From contig NZ_DAHVNP010000050.1 in the NCBI RefSeq assembly GCF_027319265.1, forward strand, positions 1-64,000: a DNA stretch of 64,000 bases, given 5' to 3'. Source of the stretch: Ferrimicrobium sp. GTDB taxonomy: Bacteria; Actinomycetota; Acidimicrobiia; Acidimicrobiales; Acidimicrobiaceae. Made by a program: the position numbers and the translations under genes. Of this stretch, positions 18,239-27,949 are shown in pieces; the stretch's first letter is position 1, and every line of letters begins with the position of its first letter. Below the pieces are notes generated by a model. It had not been told where the DNA came from. It did not search any database and saw only the letters and a program-made list of their open reading frames with translations.

Positions 18239-19597
18239 CTACCACACGTCCGCGAGTTCGGTATCGAGCATAGTGATATCACCAGCACCCAGGGTCAAAC
18301 AGACGTCATCCGGTTCGAGCAGACCACGCACGACTAGGGCGAGCTCGTGCCGAGAGGAGCAGTAATGGGCTCGATCTCCAAGTACCCGGCGGGCCGCCTC
18401 ATAGACCGCCTCACCACTGACACCTGGGATTGGGTCCTCCCCTGCGGCATAGACATCGGTGACCACGACGATATCGGCTCCCGCCAACGCCTCACCGAGC
18501 TCCTCAGCCATGGCCTGCGTCCGTGAATACCGGTGCGGTTGGAAGACAGCCACCACCCGCCGTGCTCCGAGCTGTCGGGCCGCTGCGAGCGTCGAGACCA
18601 ACTCACTCGGCAGATGCGCATAGTCATCGATAATCCGCACGGAGTCGAGGATACGACGGTGTTGGAAACGACGCGAAACACCGAGGTACCGACTGAGGGA
18701 AGGGGCGATCTCGGCCAGTGTGACACCCATGGCCGCGACGGCCGCGATCGCCGCGGTGGCATTCAAGATGTTGTGCAGCCCCAGGACCGAGAGCTCGACA
18801 CTGCCGAGCCGTCGCTTATGTTCGAAGACCTCGAAGGCAGTTGACATCGGAGACATCGAGACGTTCTTGATCTGGTACATCGCCGACTCCGAAAATCCAT
18901 AACTGCGACACTCCATCTGTGCAGCAAGGGCAGCCAAAAATGGATCCTCCACACAGAGCACCGGAGGGAGATGCGATCGGCGAGCGAAACGGACGAACGC
19001 CTCCTGCAGGTGATCGAAGTCGCCATAAAACTCTAAGTGATCGGGCTCAACATTGGTGATCACACTCAAAGCCGGATCGAGCTTTAAGAAGGTGCCATCA
19101 CTCTCGTCAGCCTCTACCACCATCAACGGAGAAGAACCATAGTGTCCTGAGGCCCCAGCCTCGTTGAGTTCAGCACCGATCACATAGCTCGGGCTGTACC
19201 CGGCTTGGGCTAGGGAGAGGCCAATCATGGAGGTGGTAGTGGTCTTGCCATGGGTTCCAGAGATCGCAATCACCTCTCGCCCTTCCGTGAGCGCTACGAG
19301 CAGCTCCGCTCGGGAAGCTATCGGTATGCCAAGTGCCACGCTCATAGCGAGCTCGACATTACTACTAGCGATGGCACTTGAGTAGGCGACGAGTTGCGCA
19401 CCCTGGACATGTACGCCGTCATGGCCAAGGAACACCGTGGCGCCGAGTAGGCGGAGCCGTTCCATGACCGCTGACTCCTTGAGATCCGAACCGGTCACGG
19501 AGTAGCCGGCCTCGAGCAGCAACGAGGCAAGTGCACTCATGCCAGCTCCACCAATACCCACGATATGGACCCGTTGTACGCCATCAAGGAGACTCAT
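18239..19597 (-). CDS. murC: UDP-N-acetylmuramate--L-alanine ligase MurC
   Basis: The 452-residue Mur ligase adds L-Ala to UDP-MurNAc using ATP. The Rossmann-like start VHIVGIGGAGMSALA, P-loop GTHGKTTT, the VEADESDGTF block with its metal ligand, and FQPHRYSRTQAM in the C-terminal domain are all present. The ATG at 19597 overlaps the murG stop as ATGA, so translation is coupled; the frame runs further upstream but lacks support. The enzyme acts on the product of MurB, encoded immediately downstream. Confidence 0.96.
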   Translation of the reverse strand: MSLLDGVQRVHIVGIGGAGMSALASLLLEAGYSVTGSDLKESAVMERLRLLGATVFLGHDGVHVQGAQLVAYSSAIASSNVELAMSVALGIPIASRAELLVALTEGREVIAISGTHGKTTTTSMIGLSLAQAGYSPSYVIGAELNEAGASGHYGSSPLMVVEADESDGTFLKLDPALSVITNVEPDHLEFYGDFDHLQEAFVRFARRSHLPPVLCVEDPFLAALAAQMECRSYGFSESAMYQIKNVSMSPMSTAFEVFEHKRRLGSVELSVLGLHNILNATAAIAAVAAMGVTLAEIAPSLSRYLGVSRRFQHRRILDSVRIIDDYAHLPSELVSTLAAARQLGARRVVAVFQPHRYSRTQAMAEELGEALAGADIVVVTDVYAAGEDPIPGVSGEAVYEAARRVLGDRAHYCSSRHELALVVRGLLEPDDVCLTLGAGDITMLDTELADVW

Positions 19598-20673
19598 TGC
19601 CTCACCATCTCCTCCCACATCAGCCGTGCAGCCTCCGGATGAGCGAGCGTCTTAGCGGCCGTAGCCATACGAAGTCGCCGTGGTTCATCCTCGACAAGCC
19701 CCCGAATCGCCTTGGCCAACTTCGATCCCGTTAACTCATCATCCTCGATGATTATGGAGGCACCTGCACGGGCGAAGACAGCGGCATTGAGCCGTTGATG
19801 ATCATTGGGCGAGTTCGGTAATGGCACCAAGATCGAAGCGCACCCGAACAGAGCGACCTCGGTCAGCGTACTCGCCCCCGCTCGAGCGACGACAAGGTCA
19901 GCTGCCATCAGATAGCGATACAACCCAGGGTCCCATCCAAGCGCGTGGTAGCGGGGGTTGCGAACGCGCGATTCAGCTTGACTCAGTCCATTCTTCGCAC
20001 CCATGCTATGCACCACCTTAACACGGCTCAGGTCTACGAGTTCTTCCGCGGCCGCCACCGCCGCGATATTGACGCTTCGCGCTCCCAGAGATCCAGAGGT
20101 GACCACCACCACCAGATCGTCGACCCCAAAGCCCAAGGAGGCGCGCACATCCTCTCTATCGTTGAGGTCGGCAACCTCACGACGAGGAGGGTTACCCACC
20201 ACCGCAGCTCGCCGCAGCCACGCTTTTGGCAACGGTACCGGCCAGGCCAGAAAGATGCCGGCTGACCAGAGGCCAACGAGACGGTTCGACCTCGTCAGTG
20301 CAGCATTCTGTTCGAGTAGATAGGATCGGGCGCCGCGCGTGCGCGCGAGGAGCGAGACCAGTGGCGTATGGAAACCACCAAAACTGATCACTATCTCCGG
20401 TCGAGGCAAGGAACGAAGCAGTGAGAGGTTTGCCGAGATGGCCTTGGCATTCGTCATCAGCGCCGCAACGGTTTGGCGAAGCCCTCGGGGCAACCCAGTC
20501 CCGCTGACCCGCACGATAGCGATGTCAAGACCAGCCGTCACCTCATAGTCGACTTTGCGATCCGTGGTGATAAGGATCGGTTGCACGTCGTCATCGAAGG
20601 CCTCGATCATGGAGAGGCCGGCATGGATATGGCCAGCGGTTCCACCAGCCACCACCCAAACCACTCGACTCAC
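19594..20673 (-). CDS. murG: Lipid II synthase MurG (GlcNAc transferase)
   Basis: The 359-residue GT28 glycosyltransferase adds GlcNAc to lipid I at the inner membrane face. The first G-loop is VAGGTAGHIHAGLS (usual GGTGGHIxPAL), the second is VTSGSLGARSVN, and the UDP-sugar site is RAGASTLTEVALFG followed by LPNSPNDHQRLNA. Some glycines are replaced, as in other actinobacterial enzymes. The start is GTG, overlapping the ftsW stop by four bases. It sits in the standard ftsW-murG-murC order. Confidence 0.95.
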   Translation of the reverse strand: MSRVVWVVAGGTAGHIHAGLSMIEAFDDDVQPILITTDRKVDYEVTAGLDIAIVRVSGTGLPRGLRQTVAALMTNAKAISANLSLLRSLPRPEIVISFGGFHTPLVSLLARTRGARSYLLEQNAALTRSNRLVGLWSAGIFLAWPVPLPKAWLRRAAVVGNPPRREVADLNDREDVRASLGFGVDDLVVVVTSGSLGARSVNIAAVAAAEELVDLSRVKVVHSMGAKNGLSQAESRVRNPRYHALGWDPGLYRYLMAADLVVARAGASTLTEVALFGCASILVPLPNSPNDHQRLNAAVFARAGASIIIEDDELTGSKLAKAIRGLVEDEPRRLRMATAAKTLAHPEAARLMWEEMVRQ

Positions 20674-21776
20674 GCGATCTTCCTTCGACGCAGGACTCCA
20701 CTGACGATGCCCAAGGCCGCGAGCGTCACCACCGTCGAGGAGCCTCCAGCAGAGATCAGTGGGAGAGGAACGCCCGTTACCGGCAACAAACCGATCACTG
20801 CCCCGATGTTGAGTGTCGTCTGTACCATCAACCAGACAGCGATCAAGAAGATGACCGCGCGCTCAGCAGGATCTGTGACATGCTCAGACAGTTGGAACAT
20901 CACGATCACCAAGGCAACAATGCACAACAGGATGACCACCGAACCCAGGAGCCCAAAATCCTGGCCCACTACCGCAAAGATAAAGTCAGTTTGGGCATTG
21001 GGCACATACCCCCAGTTCGCTAAGCCTGTACCTAATCCGGTTCCAAGGAGATGGCCCGACGCGAACGAGTTGAGGGCCTGGACCTCTTGGTAGGAGTAAC
21101 TCGCTCGATACCTCCACGGGTGCAAGAAGGAGAGCAGCCGCAACCGACGATAGGTGCTCGAAAAGGCGCCAATGATCCCGATAAGGACCGAGCCACCCGT
21201 CACGACCGTCAAGGCGCGACCCCGTACGCCGCCGACATAGAGCGCTCCAAGACCAAGAGAGAAGACGATCATCGCGGTGCCCATGTCCGGCTCGAGAAAG
21301 ATCACCCCCGCCATCAGCGCCGTGACGACGATGACCGGCCCAACCAGCTGGGTAGGACGACGGCTGGTGACAAGACGAGCCAGAAAGAGTACGAGGGCGA
21401 GCTTGGCAAACTCTGACGGCTGCACCTGAATCGGACCAAACTGAAACCATCGATCCGCACCCCCCACGCTACGGCCTACGCCAGGAAGCATCACCGCTAA
21501 CAACATCGCGGCCGCACCCAACAAGATGAGTGGCGCCAACTTCAACCAGACCCGCAACGGCACCGCCGCCATGATGACAAAGGCCAATCCTCCGATCACC
21601 AGCCAAAGGAGCTCATGGGCGACTAACGAGGTCACGGAGGCATGCGCAGCGATAGTGGCGACATAGGCTGCGGCCACCTCGAGGATGGCCCCTACTGTCA
21701 ACAGGATGAGCACAAGCCAGTAAAACGCTGCCCGAAGTCGAATCTTGTCGACAGCACTGCGTAGGTACGTCGTCAT
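20670..21776 (-). CDS. ftsW: Peptidoglycan glycosyltransferase FtsW (SEDS family)
   Basis: The 368-residue multipass membrane protein (about ten hydrophobic segments) polymerises lipid II at the septum with a class B PBP. SEDS blocks are seen: GADRWFQFGPIQVQPSEFAKL, FLEPDMGTAMI (with the catalytic Asp) and GTGLGTGLANWGYVPNAQTD with FIFAVVGQDFGLLGS. The ATG at 21776 follows an AGGGG site. Position next to murD and murG marks it as FtsW rather than RodA. Its partner FtsI is encoded in the same block. Confidence 0.94.
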   Translation of the reverse strand: MTTYLRSAVDKIRLRAAFYWLVLILLTVGAILEVAAAYVATIAAHASVTSLVAHELLWLVIGGLAFVIMAAVPLRVWLKLAPLILLGAAAMLLAVMLPGVGRSVGGADRWFQFGPIQVQPSEFAKLALVLFLARLVTSRRPTQLVGPVIVVTALMAGVIFLEPDMGTAMIVFSLGLGALYVGGVRGRALTVVTGGSVLIGIIGAFSSTYRRLRLLSFLHPWRYRASYSYQEVQALNSFASGHLLGTGLGTGLANWGYVPNAQTDFIFAVVGQDFGLLGSVVILLCIVALVIVMFQLSEHVTDPAERAVIFLIAVWLMVQTTLNIGAVIGLLPVTGVPLPLISAGGSSTVVTLAALGIVSGVLRRRKIA

Positions 21777-21849
21777 CGCTTTCCCCTCTCCCCTCGTTGG
21801 CCTGACTCCTTGCCGGGGCCTTGGACACAAGACCCCTCCCCACGACCCA

Positions 21850-23178
21850 TCACGCCGACACCCCAGTCGACGGAGTCGTCCCAGGCGCCAACTCTCTTAC
21901 CACTGCCTTGAAGTCGAGCCCGCGTACGACGTAGCTGTCATACCAATCGAAGGAGGCAGCACCCGGTGCCAGCAACACTACATCTCCTGTATGCGCCTTG
22001 GTGATCGCCAAGGCAACCGCCTCGCGCATCGAGGATGCCATGGTTGTGGGGACATCGTGGGCGCGAAAAAGCTCACCGATCTCGGGCCCACATTCGCCGA
22101 TGGTGATGCAGTGACCCACCCGGTCCGCCACTGCGGCCATCGGCTCGAAGGAGAGGCCCTTGCCCCGTCCTCCGGCGATGAGAATGACGTGAGCAAAGGA
22201 GCTGATGCCAGCCGCAGCCGCGACCGGCGTGGTGGCCTTGGAGTCATTGACCCAGAGAATACCGTTCCACTCACCAACGAGTTCTTGTCGGTGTTCGAGC
22301 CCCCGGAACTCCTCTAACACCGCGCGCACTCGCTCGGGATCAGCACCCGCCGCATCGGCGGTAGCCCATGCCGCCAAGGCATTGGCGACACTGATCGGGC
22401 CACCTCGCCCGAGTGAAGCGAGCGAGGTCATCACCACCCCATCTGGACCAACCAGGTTGCCCTTGGCGACGCGATAATCCGCTGCTCCCTCCAGCGAGAA
22501 GGTTCTGCGTGCTACGCCCTCGGGAAGCAGGGTCGCCGCAACCACCGGGTCATCAGCGTTGAGAATCGCCACTCCTGTGCGAGGGAGCTGTGCAAAGAGC
22601 TTCGCCTTGGCGAGCCGATAAGCCTCGAGTGTGCCGTGCCAATCAAGATGATCAGGAGTGAAGTTCGTCCACGTAGCGGACGCTGGCGCGAACGTCGGTG
22701 CCCAGGTGAGCTGGAACGAGCTCGCCTCGACCACGTATCGTGTCGCACCTGAGCGTGCCACCGCTGCGAAGGAGACTCCAGCGTTCCCGCAAAGTGTTGC
22801 CTCGGACCCGAGCATCATCTGCGTCAAGGTCGCCACCGTCGTCTTGCCGTTGGTACCGGTGATGGCACAAACCGGTGCATCCGCAAGCAGCCAACCGAGT
22901 TCAAGTTCGCCGATCACCCGGTTCGCAAGGGGTTCCATTCCGAGCCGCTCCGGTGAGATTCCAGGACTCACCACCACGAGGTCCCAGGCCTCACTGCGCA
23001 ACTCAGCGATCGTCCCACTGCGTTCGAACCTCTGTTCCCCATGTGATGCAGCTTCTCTGAGTCTCGCCTTATCCTCAGCCAACGAAAGCTGCGCTCCTCG
23101 ATCCGCAAGAGCCTCTGCGGCGCCGAGCCCGCTGATCCCAAAGCCAACGATCAGTACCCGAGCCCCAGCTAGGTTCAT
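21850..23178 (-). CDS. murD: UDP-MurNAc-L-alanine--D-glutamate ligase MurD
   Basis: The 442-residue Mur ligase adds D-Glu to UDP-MurNAc-L-Ala. The N-terminal dinucleotide-like fold starts VLIVGFGISGLGAAEALA. The P-loop is ITGTNGKTTVATL, the middle domain has VVEASSFQL, and the C-terminal domain has LEHRQELVGEWNGILWVNDSKATT. The ATG at 23178 overlaps the mraY stop (ATGA), which rules out the longer frame to 23259. It is followed by ftsW after 73 bases. Confidence 0.95.
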   Translation of the reverse strand: MNLAGARVLIVGFGISGLGAAEALADRGAQLSLAEDKARLREAASHGEQRFERSGTIAELRSEAWDLVVVSPGISPERLGMEPLANRVIGELELGWLLADAPVCAITGTNGKTTVATLTQMMLGSEATLCGNAGVSFAAVARSGATRYVVEASSFQLTWAPTFAPASATWTNFTPDHLDWHGTLEAYRLAKAKLFAQLPRTGVAILNADDPVVAATLLPEGVARRTFSLEGAADYRVAKGNLVGPDGVVMTSLASLGRGGPISVANALAAWATADAAGADPERVRAVLEEFRGLEHRQELVGEWNGILWVNDSKATTPVAAAAGISSFAHVILIAGGRGKGLSFEPMAAVADRVGHCITIGECGPEIGELFRAHDVPTTMASSMREAVALAITKAHTGDVVLLAPGAASFDWYDSYVVRGLDFKAVVRELAPGTTPSTGVSA

Positions 23179-24212
23179 CGTCCAAAACTTCCAAGCGAGA
23201 GAAAGTCGGCATAGAAAGCCCCAACCGCGATCGCCGTAACCACACCAGCAAAGATCCACAGCCGAATCAGAACGGTGGTCTCCGGCCAGCCGTAGAGCTC
23301 AAAGTGGTGATGGATCGGGGCCATCTTGAGGATTCGCCGATGAAAAACGCGGAAGGAGAAGACCTGCGCGATGACGCTGAGCGTCTCGACAACAAAGAGA
23401 CCACCGAGGAGTAAGAGCAACAGATCAAGCCGTAGCACGAGTGCAAAGGCTCCAAGACCGCTGCCGATAGCGAGTGAGCCTACATCACCCATGAAGATCT
23501 TGGCCGGCGGCGCATTCCACCAGAGAAAACCGAGAATTGCCCCGACAAAACACATCGCCAAGACTGCTAAGTCAAGCGCATCATGAACCCCATAGGCGGC
23601 GACATGGCGGAACATCCAGTAGGAGATCAGCGCGAGGGCAGCAAAGGCGAAGATACTCGCTCCCGAAGCAAGACCATCGAGACCATCCGTTAAATTAACG
23701 GCGTTGGAGGTACCCACAATGACCAGGACGGCAAAGATACACCACCCCACCGTGCCGAGACCGATACTGAGACTCCCCAGCCGCACAAACGAGATAGCCG
23801 TCGGGACATGGGCCCAGAAGTGCGCCAGCAGCGCAAAGGCAATAGCAACCAGCACTTGGCTACCAAACTTCGCCGTCTTGGTCAGGCCAAGGCTACGGCG
23901 ATTGCGAACCTTGAGTAGGTCATCGATCAACCCAATAATCCCGGAGAAGATGGTGACGCCGACGACAAGGACTCCAGAGCGAGAAAAACTCACTCCGAGA
24001 TGGATGTGCACAAGCAGATAGCTCAGCACGATGGCGATGAGAATAGCGATGCCACCCATCGTCGGCGTACCTGCCTTCACGAGATGTCGACTCGGTCCAT
24101 CCTCGCGGATCTGCTGGCCAACGCCGCGCGAACGCTGCCGATCGATCAGGATTGGGGTGACAAAGATAGCGATGATGAGCGCGAGTCCGCTGCCGGTAAG
24201 GATAGGGATCAA
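23175..24212 (-). CDS. mraY: Phospho-MurNAc-pentapeptide transferase MraY
   Basis: The 345-residue membrane enzyme makes lipid I from UDP-MurNAc-pentapeptide and undecaprenyl phosphate. About ten hydrophobic segments and the family blocks are visible: DGPSRHLVKAGTPTMGGI, the Asp-rich NAVNLTDGLDGLASG, MGDVGSLAIGSGLG and the HHHFELYGWPE loop. The start is TTG at 24212, overlapping the murE stop as TTGA. murF normally lies immediately upstream of mraY; here murE does. Confidence 0.96.
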   Translation of the reverse strand: MIPILTGSGLALIIAIFVTPILIDRQRSRGVGQQIREDGPSRHLVKAGTPTMGGIAILIAIVLSYLLVHIHLGVSFSRSGVLVVGVTIFSGIIGLIDDLLKVRNRRSLGLTKTAKFGSQVLVAIAFALLAHFWAHVPTAISFVRLGSLSIGLGTVGWCIFAVLVIVGTSNAVNLTDGLDGLASGASIFAFAALALISYWMFRHVAAYGVHDALDLAVLAMCFVGAILGFLWWNAPPAKIFMGDVGSLAIGSGLGAFALVLRLDLLLLLLGGLFVVETLSVIAQVFSFRVFHRRILKMAPIHHHFELYGWPETTVLIRLWIFAGVVTAIAVGAFYADFLSLGSFGR

Positions 24213-25627
24213 CGTTGGTCATCCCGCAACTCAAGCACCGCCCGCAACGCCTCATCGTAGTCATCAAAGTCATAACTCGCCAATCCAATGCGTTGGCTAC
24301 GCTCATGTCCCTTACCAGCGATGACCAAGACGTCCTCATCACAGAGCTCATCCACCGCGGTACGAATCGCCAACCGACGATCGAGAATGATCCGCGGCCT
24401 TGTGGTAGCGACCCATCCCGCCGCGATATCGTCAGCGATGGTCTGGGGGTCCTCTGAGCGAGGGTTATCGCTCGTGATAATCACGACGTCAGCAAGACGT
24501 TCCGCGGTCGCGCCCATGAGTGGTCTTTTCCCGTGGTCGCGCTCCCCGCCGGCACCGAACACCACCATGAGCCTACCGGCACGGCCAAGCGACAGCCGTG
24601 CCGCCGTCAACACCTGTTCTAGCGCCCCTGGCGAGTGGGCGTAGTCGATAAAGATCGATCCATGCCGACTGGGGACACGCTCGAGCCGGCCCCGAGGTGC
24701 CTGAACCTCTCGAGCCACCTCCACCAAATCATGGAGCTCGAACCCGAGGGTCTCTAAGGCGATCAACGCCATGTGCAGATTCACGAGGTTATGGTGCCCG
24801 ATTAGCGGTGCGGCAAAGCGATGGCCGCGTAGATCGAAGCTCAAGCCATAAGGACCAAGGGTGATCTGGCTCAGCTCGGCATCGGAGACACCGACGACCG
24901 GTATCTGGGCCCTCTCCAATAGACGTTGTCCCCACGTGTCATCGGCATTGATCACCCCAAGTTTGGCATAGCTTGGATGAAATAGCGAAGCCTTGGCCGC
25001 GAAGTACTCCTCCATCGATGGGTGAAAGTCAAGATGGTCTTGGCTCAAGTTGGTAAACATGGCGACCTCGACGTTAAGGTACCGGACCCGATCCATGGAG
25101 AGCGCAATCGAGGAGATCTCCATCGCCGCGTAGCTTCTCCCCTCAGCGACGAAGGTGGCGAGCCGACGGGCGATCTCCGGAGCCTCCGGTGTTGTAAGAC
25201 GCCCCCACAATGTCCCCATCGTGCCTACCCCATAGCCGAGAAGACTGAGCATCTCTGAGACGAGCGAGACTGTGGTGGTCTTACCGTTGGTGCCGGTCAC
25301 ACCGACTACCTTGAGTCGCTTTGAGGGCTCCCCATAGACAAGCTGACTCGCCAGGGCGACACAGTCGCGCACACGAGCAGGATCGACGACAATCTGTGGT
25401 AGCGTCGTCTCCGCCACAGGCTGGGTCACCAGTAGCGCCATGGCACCCTTGCGTTCAGCCTCGCCCACAAAGATGCGTGGGTCTACGTGGGCACCCGGCA
25501 CCACGGCGAAGATATCTCCAGCGTTCACAAGTCGGTGATCCATGGCGATGCCGATGGCCGTCGCACCCTCTCGACCCTGTCCTATCAGCTGTGCATGAAG
25601 CTGACGAGTCAATTCGCCCAACGTCAT
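24209..25627 (-). CDS. murE: UDP-MurNAc-tripeptide synthetase MurE, meso-DAP type
   Basis: The 472-residue Mur ligase adds the third amino acid of the stem peptide. The P-loop is GVTGTNGKTTT. The sequence DNPRSE (387-392) is the DNPR motif of enzymes that use meso-diaminopimelate, so the wall is probably A1-gamma type. The ATG at 25627 aligns with the usual family N-terminus; a GTG at 25717 would overlap the ftsI stop as GTGA and add 30 atypical residues, so coupling from there remains possible. The protein is normal MurE length and not fused to MurF. It overlaps mraY directly. Confidence 0.95.
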   Translation of the reverse strand: MTLGELTRQLHAQLIGQGREGATAIGIAMDHRLVNAGDIFAVVPGAHVDPRIFVGEAERKGAMALLVTQPVAETTLPQIVVDPARVRDCVALASQLVYGEPSKRLKVVGVTGTNGKTTTVSLVSEMLSLLGYGVGTMGTLWGRLTTPEAPEIARRLATFVAEGRSYAAMEISSIALSMDRVRYLNVEVAMFTNLSQDHLDFHPSMEEYFAAKASLFHPSYAKLGVINADDTWGQRLLERAQIPVVGVSDAELSQITLGPYGLSFDLRGHRFAAPLIGHHNLVNLHMALIALETLGFELHDLVEVAREVQAPRGRLERVPSRHGSIFIDYAHSPGALEQVLTAARLSLGRAGRLMVVFGAGGERDHGKRPLMGATAERLADVVIITSDNPRSEDPQTIADDIAAGWVATTRPRIILDRRLAIRTAVDELCDEDVLVIAGKGHERSQRIGLASYDFDDYDEALRAVLELRDDQR

Positions 25628-25713
25628 CGCGACATGCCTCGTCTCACCCACTCCTCCACCCCAACCCGGACCATGAACATAACTATGGTATAGGCATCGG
25701 GTGCTGGTAATAG

Positions 25714-27510
25714 TCACTCGCGCGACCTTGAGGAAGAAGACTTCGGTAGCTTGGGTAGTAATGCAGAGTCAACCCCACCCGTAGGAGTGACACCATAACG
25801 GGCGAGTGCGTAGCGCATAATCTGGCTAAAGACTGGTGCAGCCGTCATGCCACCATAGATCGGAACCGGTTGGTCCAACATGACCACCGCACTCAAAACA
25901 GGGTGCTGGGCTGGCACCATTCCGACGAACGTACCCCAGTATGCACCCATCTGATAGCCCGCCTGGGTATGCAACGGCTTCTGTGAGGTTCCAGTTTTGC
26001 CAGCCACCACATACCCGGGGATGTTTGCGTCCGGTGCTGTCGCATTGGCCCCCGTCACTCCAGACAAGAGATGGATCATCTCCTCATCGATCGTCTTTGG
26101 GACGATTCGACGCGGATTCGGTGAGGACATCGGAAGGAGATGACCGTTGGCACTCACGGTGCCGAGCACGAGCTTTGGTGTCACCATGACGCCACCGTTG
26201 GCGATGGCATTATACGAGTCAAGGACCTGCAGCGGCGTCACCAACTGGTCCTGCCCAATCGGGGTCGAACCAATGGCAGTCGGTGACCACTGACTCACCG
26301 GTTTCAGATAACCCTGCGTCTCCCCCGGGAACGCAAGTCCAGTTGGCTCTCCCCAACCAAAGCGTTCAAAGGAGGCCAAGAGACGAGTGGGGCCCAGGCG
26401 CCGAGCAATCTCGATCGTGCCGACGTTCGAGCTTTGCGCTAGGATCTGGCGCATCGAGAGCACCTCAGTGGGGTGAGGCTCTGCATCATGAAAGATAGAG
26501 CCATCGATGTTGAGTTGGCCCGGCACCACCTCAGTAGAGGTTGGGGTGATCAGGTGGTCCTGGAGAGCGGCGGTGAAGGTCGCGATCTTGGCCACTGATC
26601 CGGGTTCGTACGCGTAGGCCACCGCTTGATTGATCCAACTTTGGGTCGGGAGGGCACGGGTGACATCAACTGGTTGGGCTCCGTTGGCTAACGGTTGGGC
26701 TCCGGGTAGCGGTGGGGCCGTGAGAGAGACCATGGCTAAGATCTGCCCAGTAGCGACATCCATCACGACCGCGGTCCCGCCGATGGCGTTCGTCTTTTGG
26801 ATCTCTCCCGCAACAGCCTGCTCTGCGTATGCCTGCAGTCTGGGGTCGATCGTCAGCTCCAGGTTCTTGCCTTGTACTGGCGCCTGCCGCTTAACGAGGG
26901 CATCCGGTAGTGGAAGATTGCCAGCCGCCGTCCGTTCGACCTCATAGCCATTTTTACCAGCGAGAAGGTTCTGATACTGGTACTCCAGACCAAAGAGACC
27001 ATTGTCATTAGCCCCAACCCTTCCGATGACTGGCTCCGCGAGCGAGCCCGTTGGATAGTAGCGAGCCTGACCTGGTGTGACGTTAATCCCCGGGAGCTCT
27101 CCATTGAGTGCCATTGACTCTATGGTTGCACCAACCGATTGGGTCACCAACTGGGCTACCACAGAGTATCCCCCCTTCACGGTAAGCGCACCCTCAACCT
27201 GGGTCACCGGCAGCGCCAGGAGTTTGGCCAACGTCGCAGCTTCAGGAGCAGGATCTTTGATCAAGAGCGGGTCAGCGATGACGGTATCGCGCAGCTCCGA
27301 CATCGCCAGTACCTCGCCATTGCGCCCAAGGATCGACCCACGAAGACCGGGAAGTGTCACCGTGGTCTCTGCCTCTTGCACGGCGAGGTTCGTATAGCTC
27401 GGCGAGGCGAGCAAGGTCACACGCAACAGCTGCACCACCAACGCAAGCGTCACGATCGCGCACACCAACAACGTTACGCGAGTACGTCGCGTTCTCCTTT
27501 TAGTTGCCAC
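25714..27510 (-). CDS. ftsI: Septal transpeptidase FtsI (class B PBP)
   Basis: The product (about 598 residues) has a basic cytoplasmic tail, one membrane anchor (about 15-35), the PBP dimerisation domain with LRGSILGRNGEVLA, and the transpeptidase domain. Catalytic motifs are SVAK (S305, K308), SSN (360-362) and KTGT (505-508). It cross-links septal peptidoglycan with FtsW. The GTG at 27510 overlaps ftsL by 11 bases and is preferred over a frame extending to 27609. The C-terminus ends in a short Ser/Arg-rich tail without a PASTA domain. Confidence 0.94.
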   Translation of the reverse strand: MATKRRTRRTRVTLLVCAIVTLALVVQLLRVTLLASPSYTNLAVQEAETTVTLPGLRGSILGRNGEVLAMSELRDTVIADPLLIKDPAPEAATLAKLLALPVTQVEGALTVKGGYSVVAQLVTQSVGATIESMALNGELPGINVTPGQARYYPTGSLAEPVIGRVGANDNGLFGLEYQYQNLLAGKNGYEVERTAAGNLPLPDALVKRQAPVQGKNLELTIDPRLQAYAEQAVAGEIQKTNAIGGTAVVMDVATGQILAMVSLTAPPLPGAQPLANGAQPVDVTRALPTQSWINQAVAYAYEPGSVAKIATFTAALQDHLITPTSTEVVPGQLNIDGSIFHDAEPHPTEVLSMRQILAQSSNVGTIEIARRLGPTRLLASFERFGWGEPTGLAFPGETQGYLKPVSQWSPTAIGSTPIGQDQLVTPLQVLDSYNAIANGGVMVTPKLVLGTVSANGHLLPMSSPNPRRIVPKTIDEEMIHLLSGVTGANATAPDANIPGYVVAGKTGTSQKPLHTQAGYQMGAYWGTFVGMVPAQHPVLSAVVMLDQPVPIYGGMTAAPVFSQIMRYALARYGVTPTGGVDSALLPKLPKSSSSRSRE

Positions 27511-27949
27511 TGAGTACCTGCCCCGATGGGAGTGGAAGGCTTGGGTTCGTCGCCTCCGACTGAGGCAGGGGGACCGCGTTCTTGGTGCTCGTACCGGAAA
27601 CGACCTCAACGGAGTTAGGTAGTGTCAGATGGAGATGGGCGCTCGCATAGCTCATGATGCGCTCTGGTGACGAGAGTTGCGCTACTTCGAGTTGGAGATC
27701 ACTCTGCGTACGCTGGGCGTGGGTAATCTCTGTCTGGAGCTGTCCAACCGACGACTCCTCTAACTCGATCGCGATGCGTGCGAGCACCACCATCCCCATC
27801 AACGCAATGGCGATCAGGTAGATCACGATGTTGCGTAGCGTATGCGACTTGGCGACTCGCCGGGTCGGCTCAACTAGTACCAGCTCAGGGCGTTGGCGAC
27901 GTGGTCGTTCCCTCGGCGGACTCTGTGGAAGTGCAACTACCCGTGCCAC
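27500..27949 (-). CDS. ftsL: FtsL-like cell division protein
   Basis: The 149-residue bitopic protein has a basic N-terminus, one membrane helix (about 40-60, NIVIYLIAIALMGMVVLARI) and a coiled coil (about 65-100) containing QTEITHAQRTQSDLQLEVAQL. A Pro/Ser-rich tail follows. FtsL sequences are poorly conserved, so the assignment comes from size, topology and location between rsmH and ftsI. Its GTG start overlaps the rsmH stop by 13 bases. It scaffolds FtsQ and FtsB and activates FtsWI. Confidence 0.85.
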   Translation of the reverse strand: MARVVALPQSPPRERPRRQRPELVLVEPTRRVAKSHTLRNIVIYLIAIALMGMVVLARIAIELEESSVGQLQTEITHAQRTQSDLQLEVAQLSSPERIMSYASAHLHLTLPNSVEVVSGTSTKNAVPLPQSEATNPSLPLPSGQVLSGN

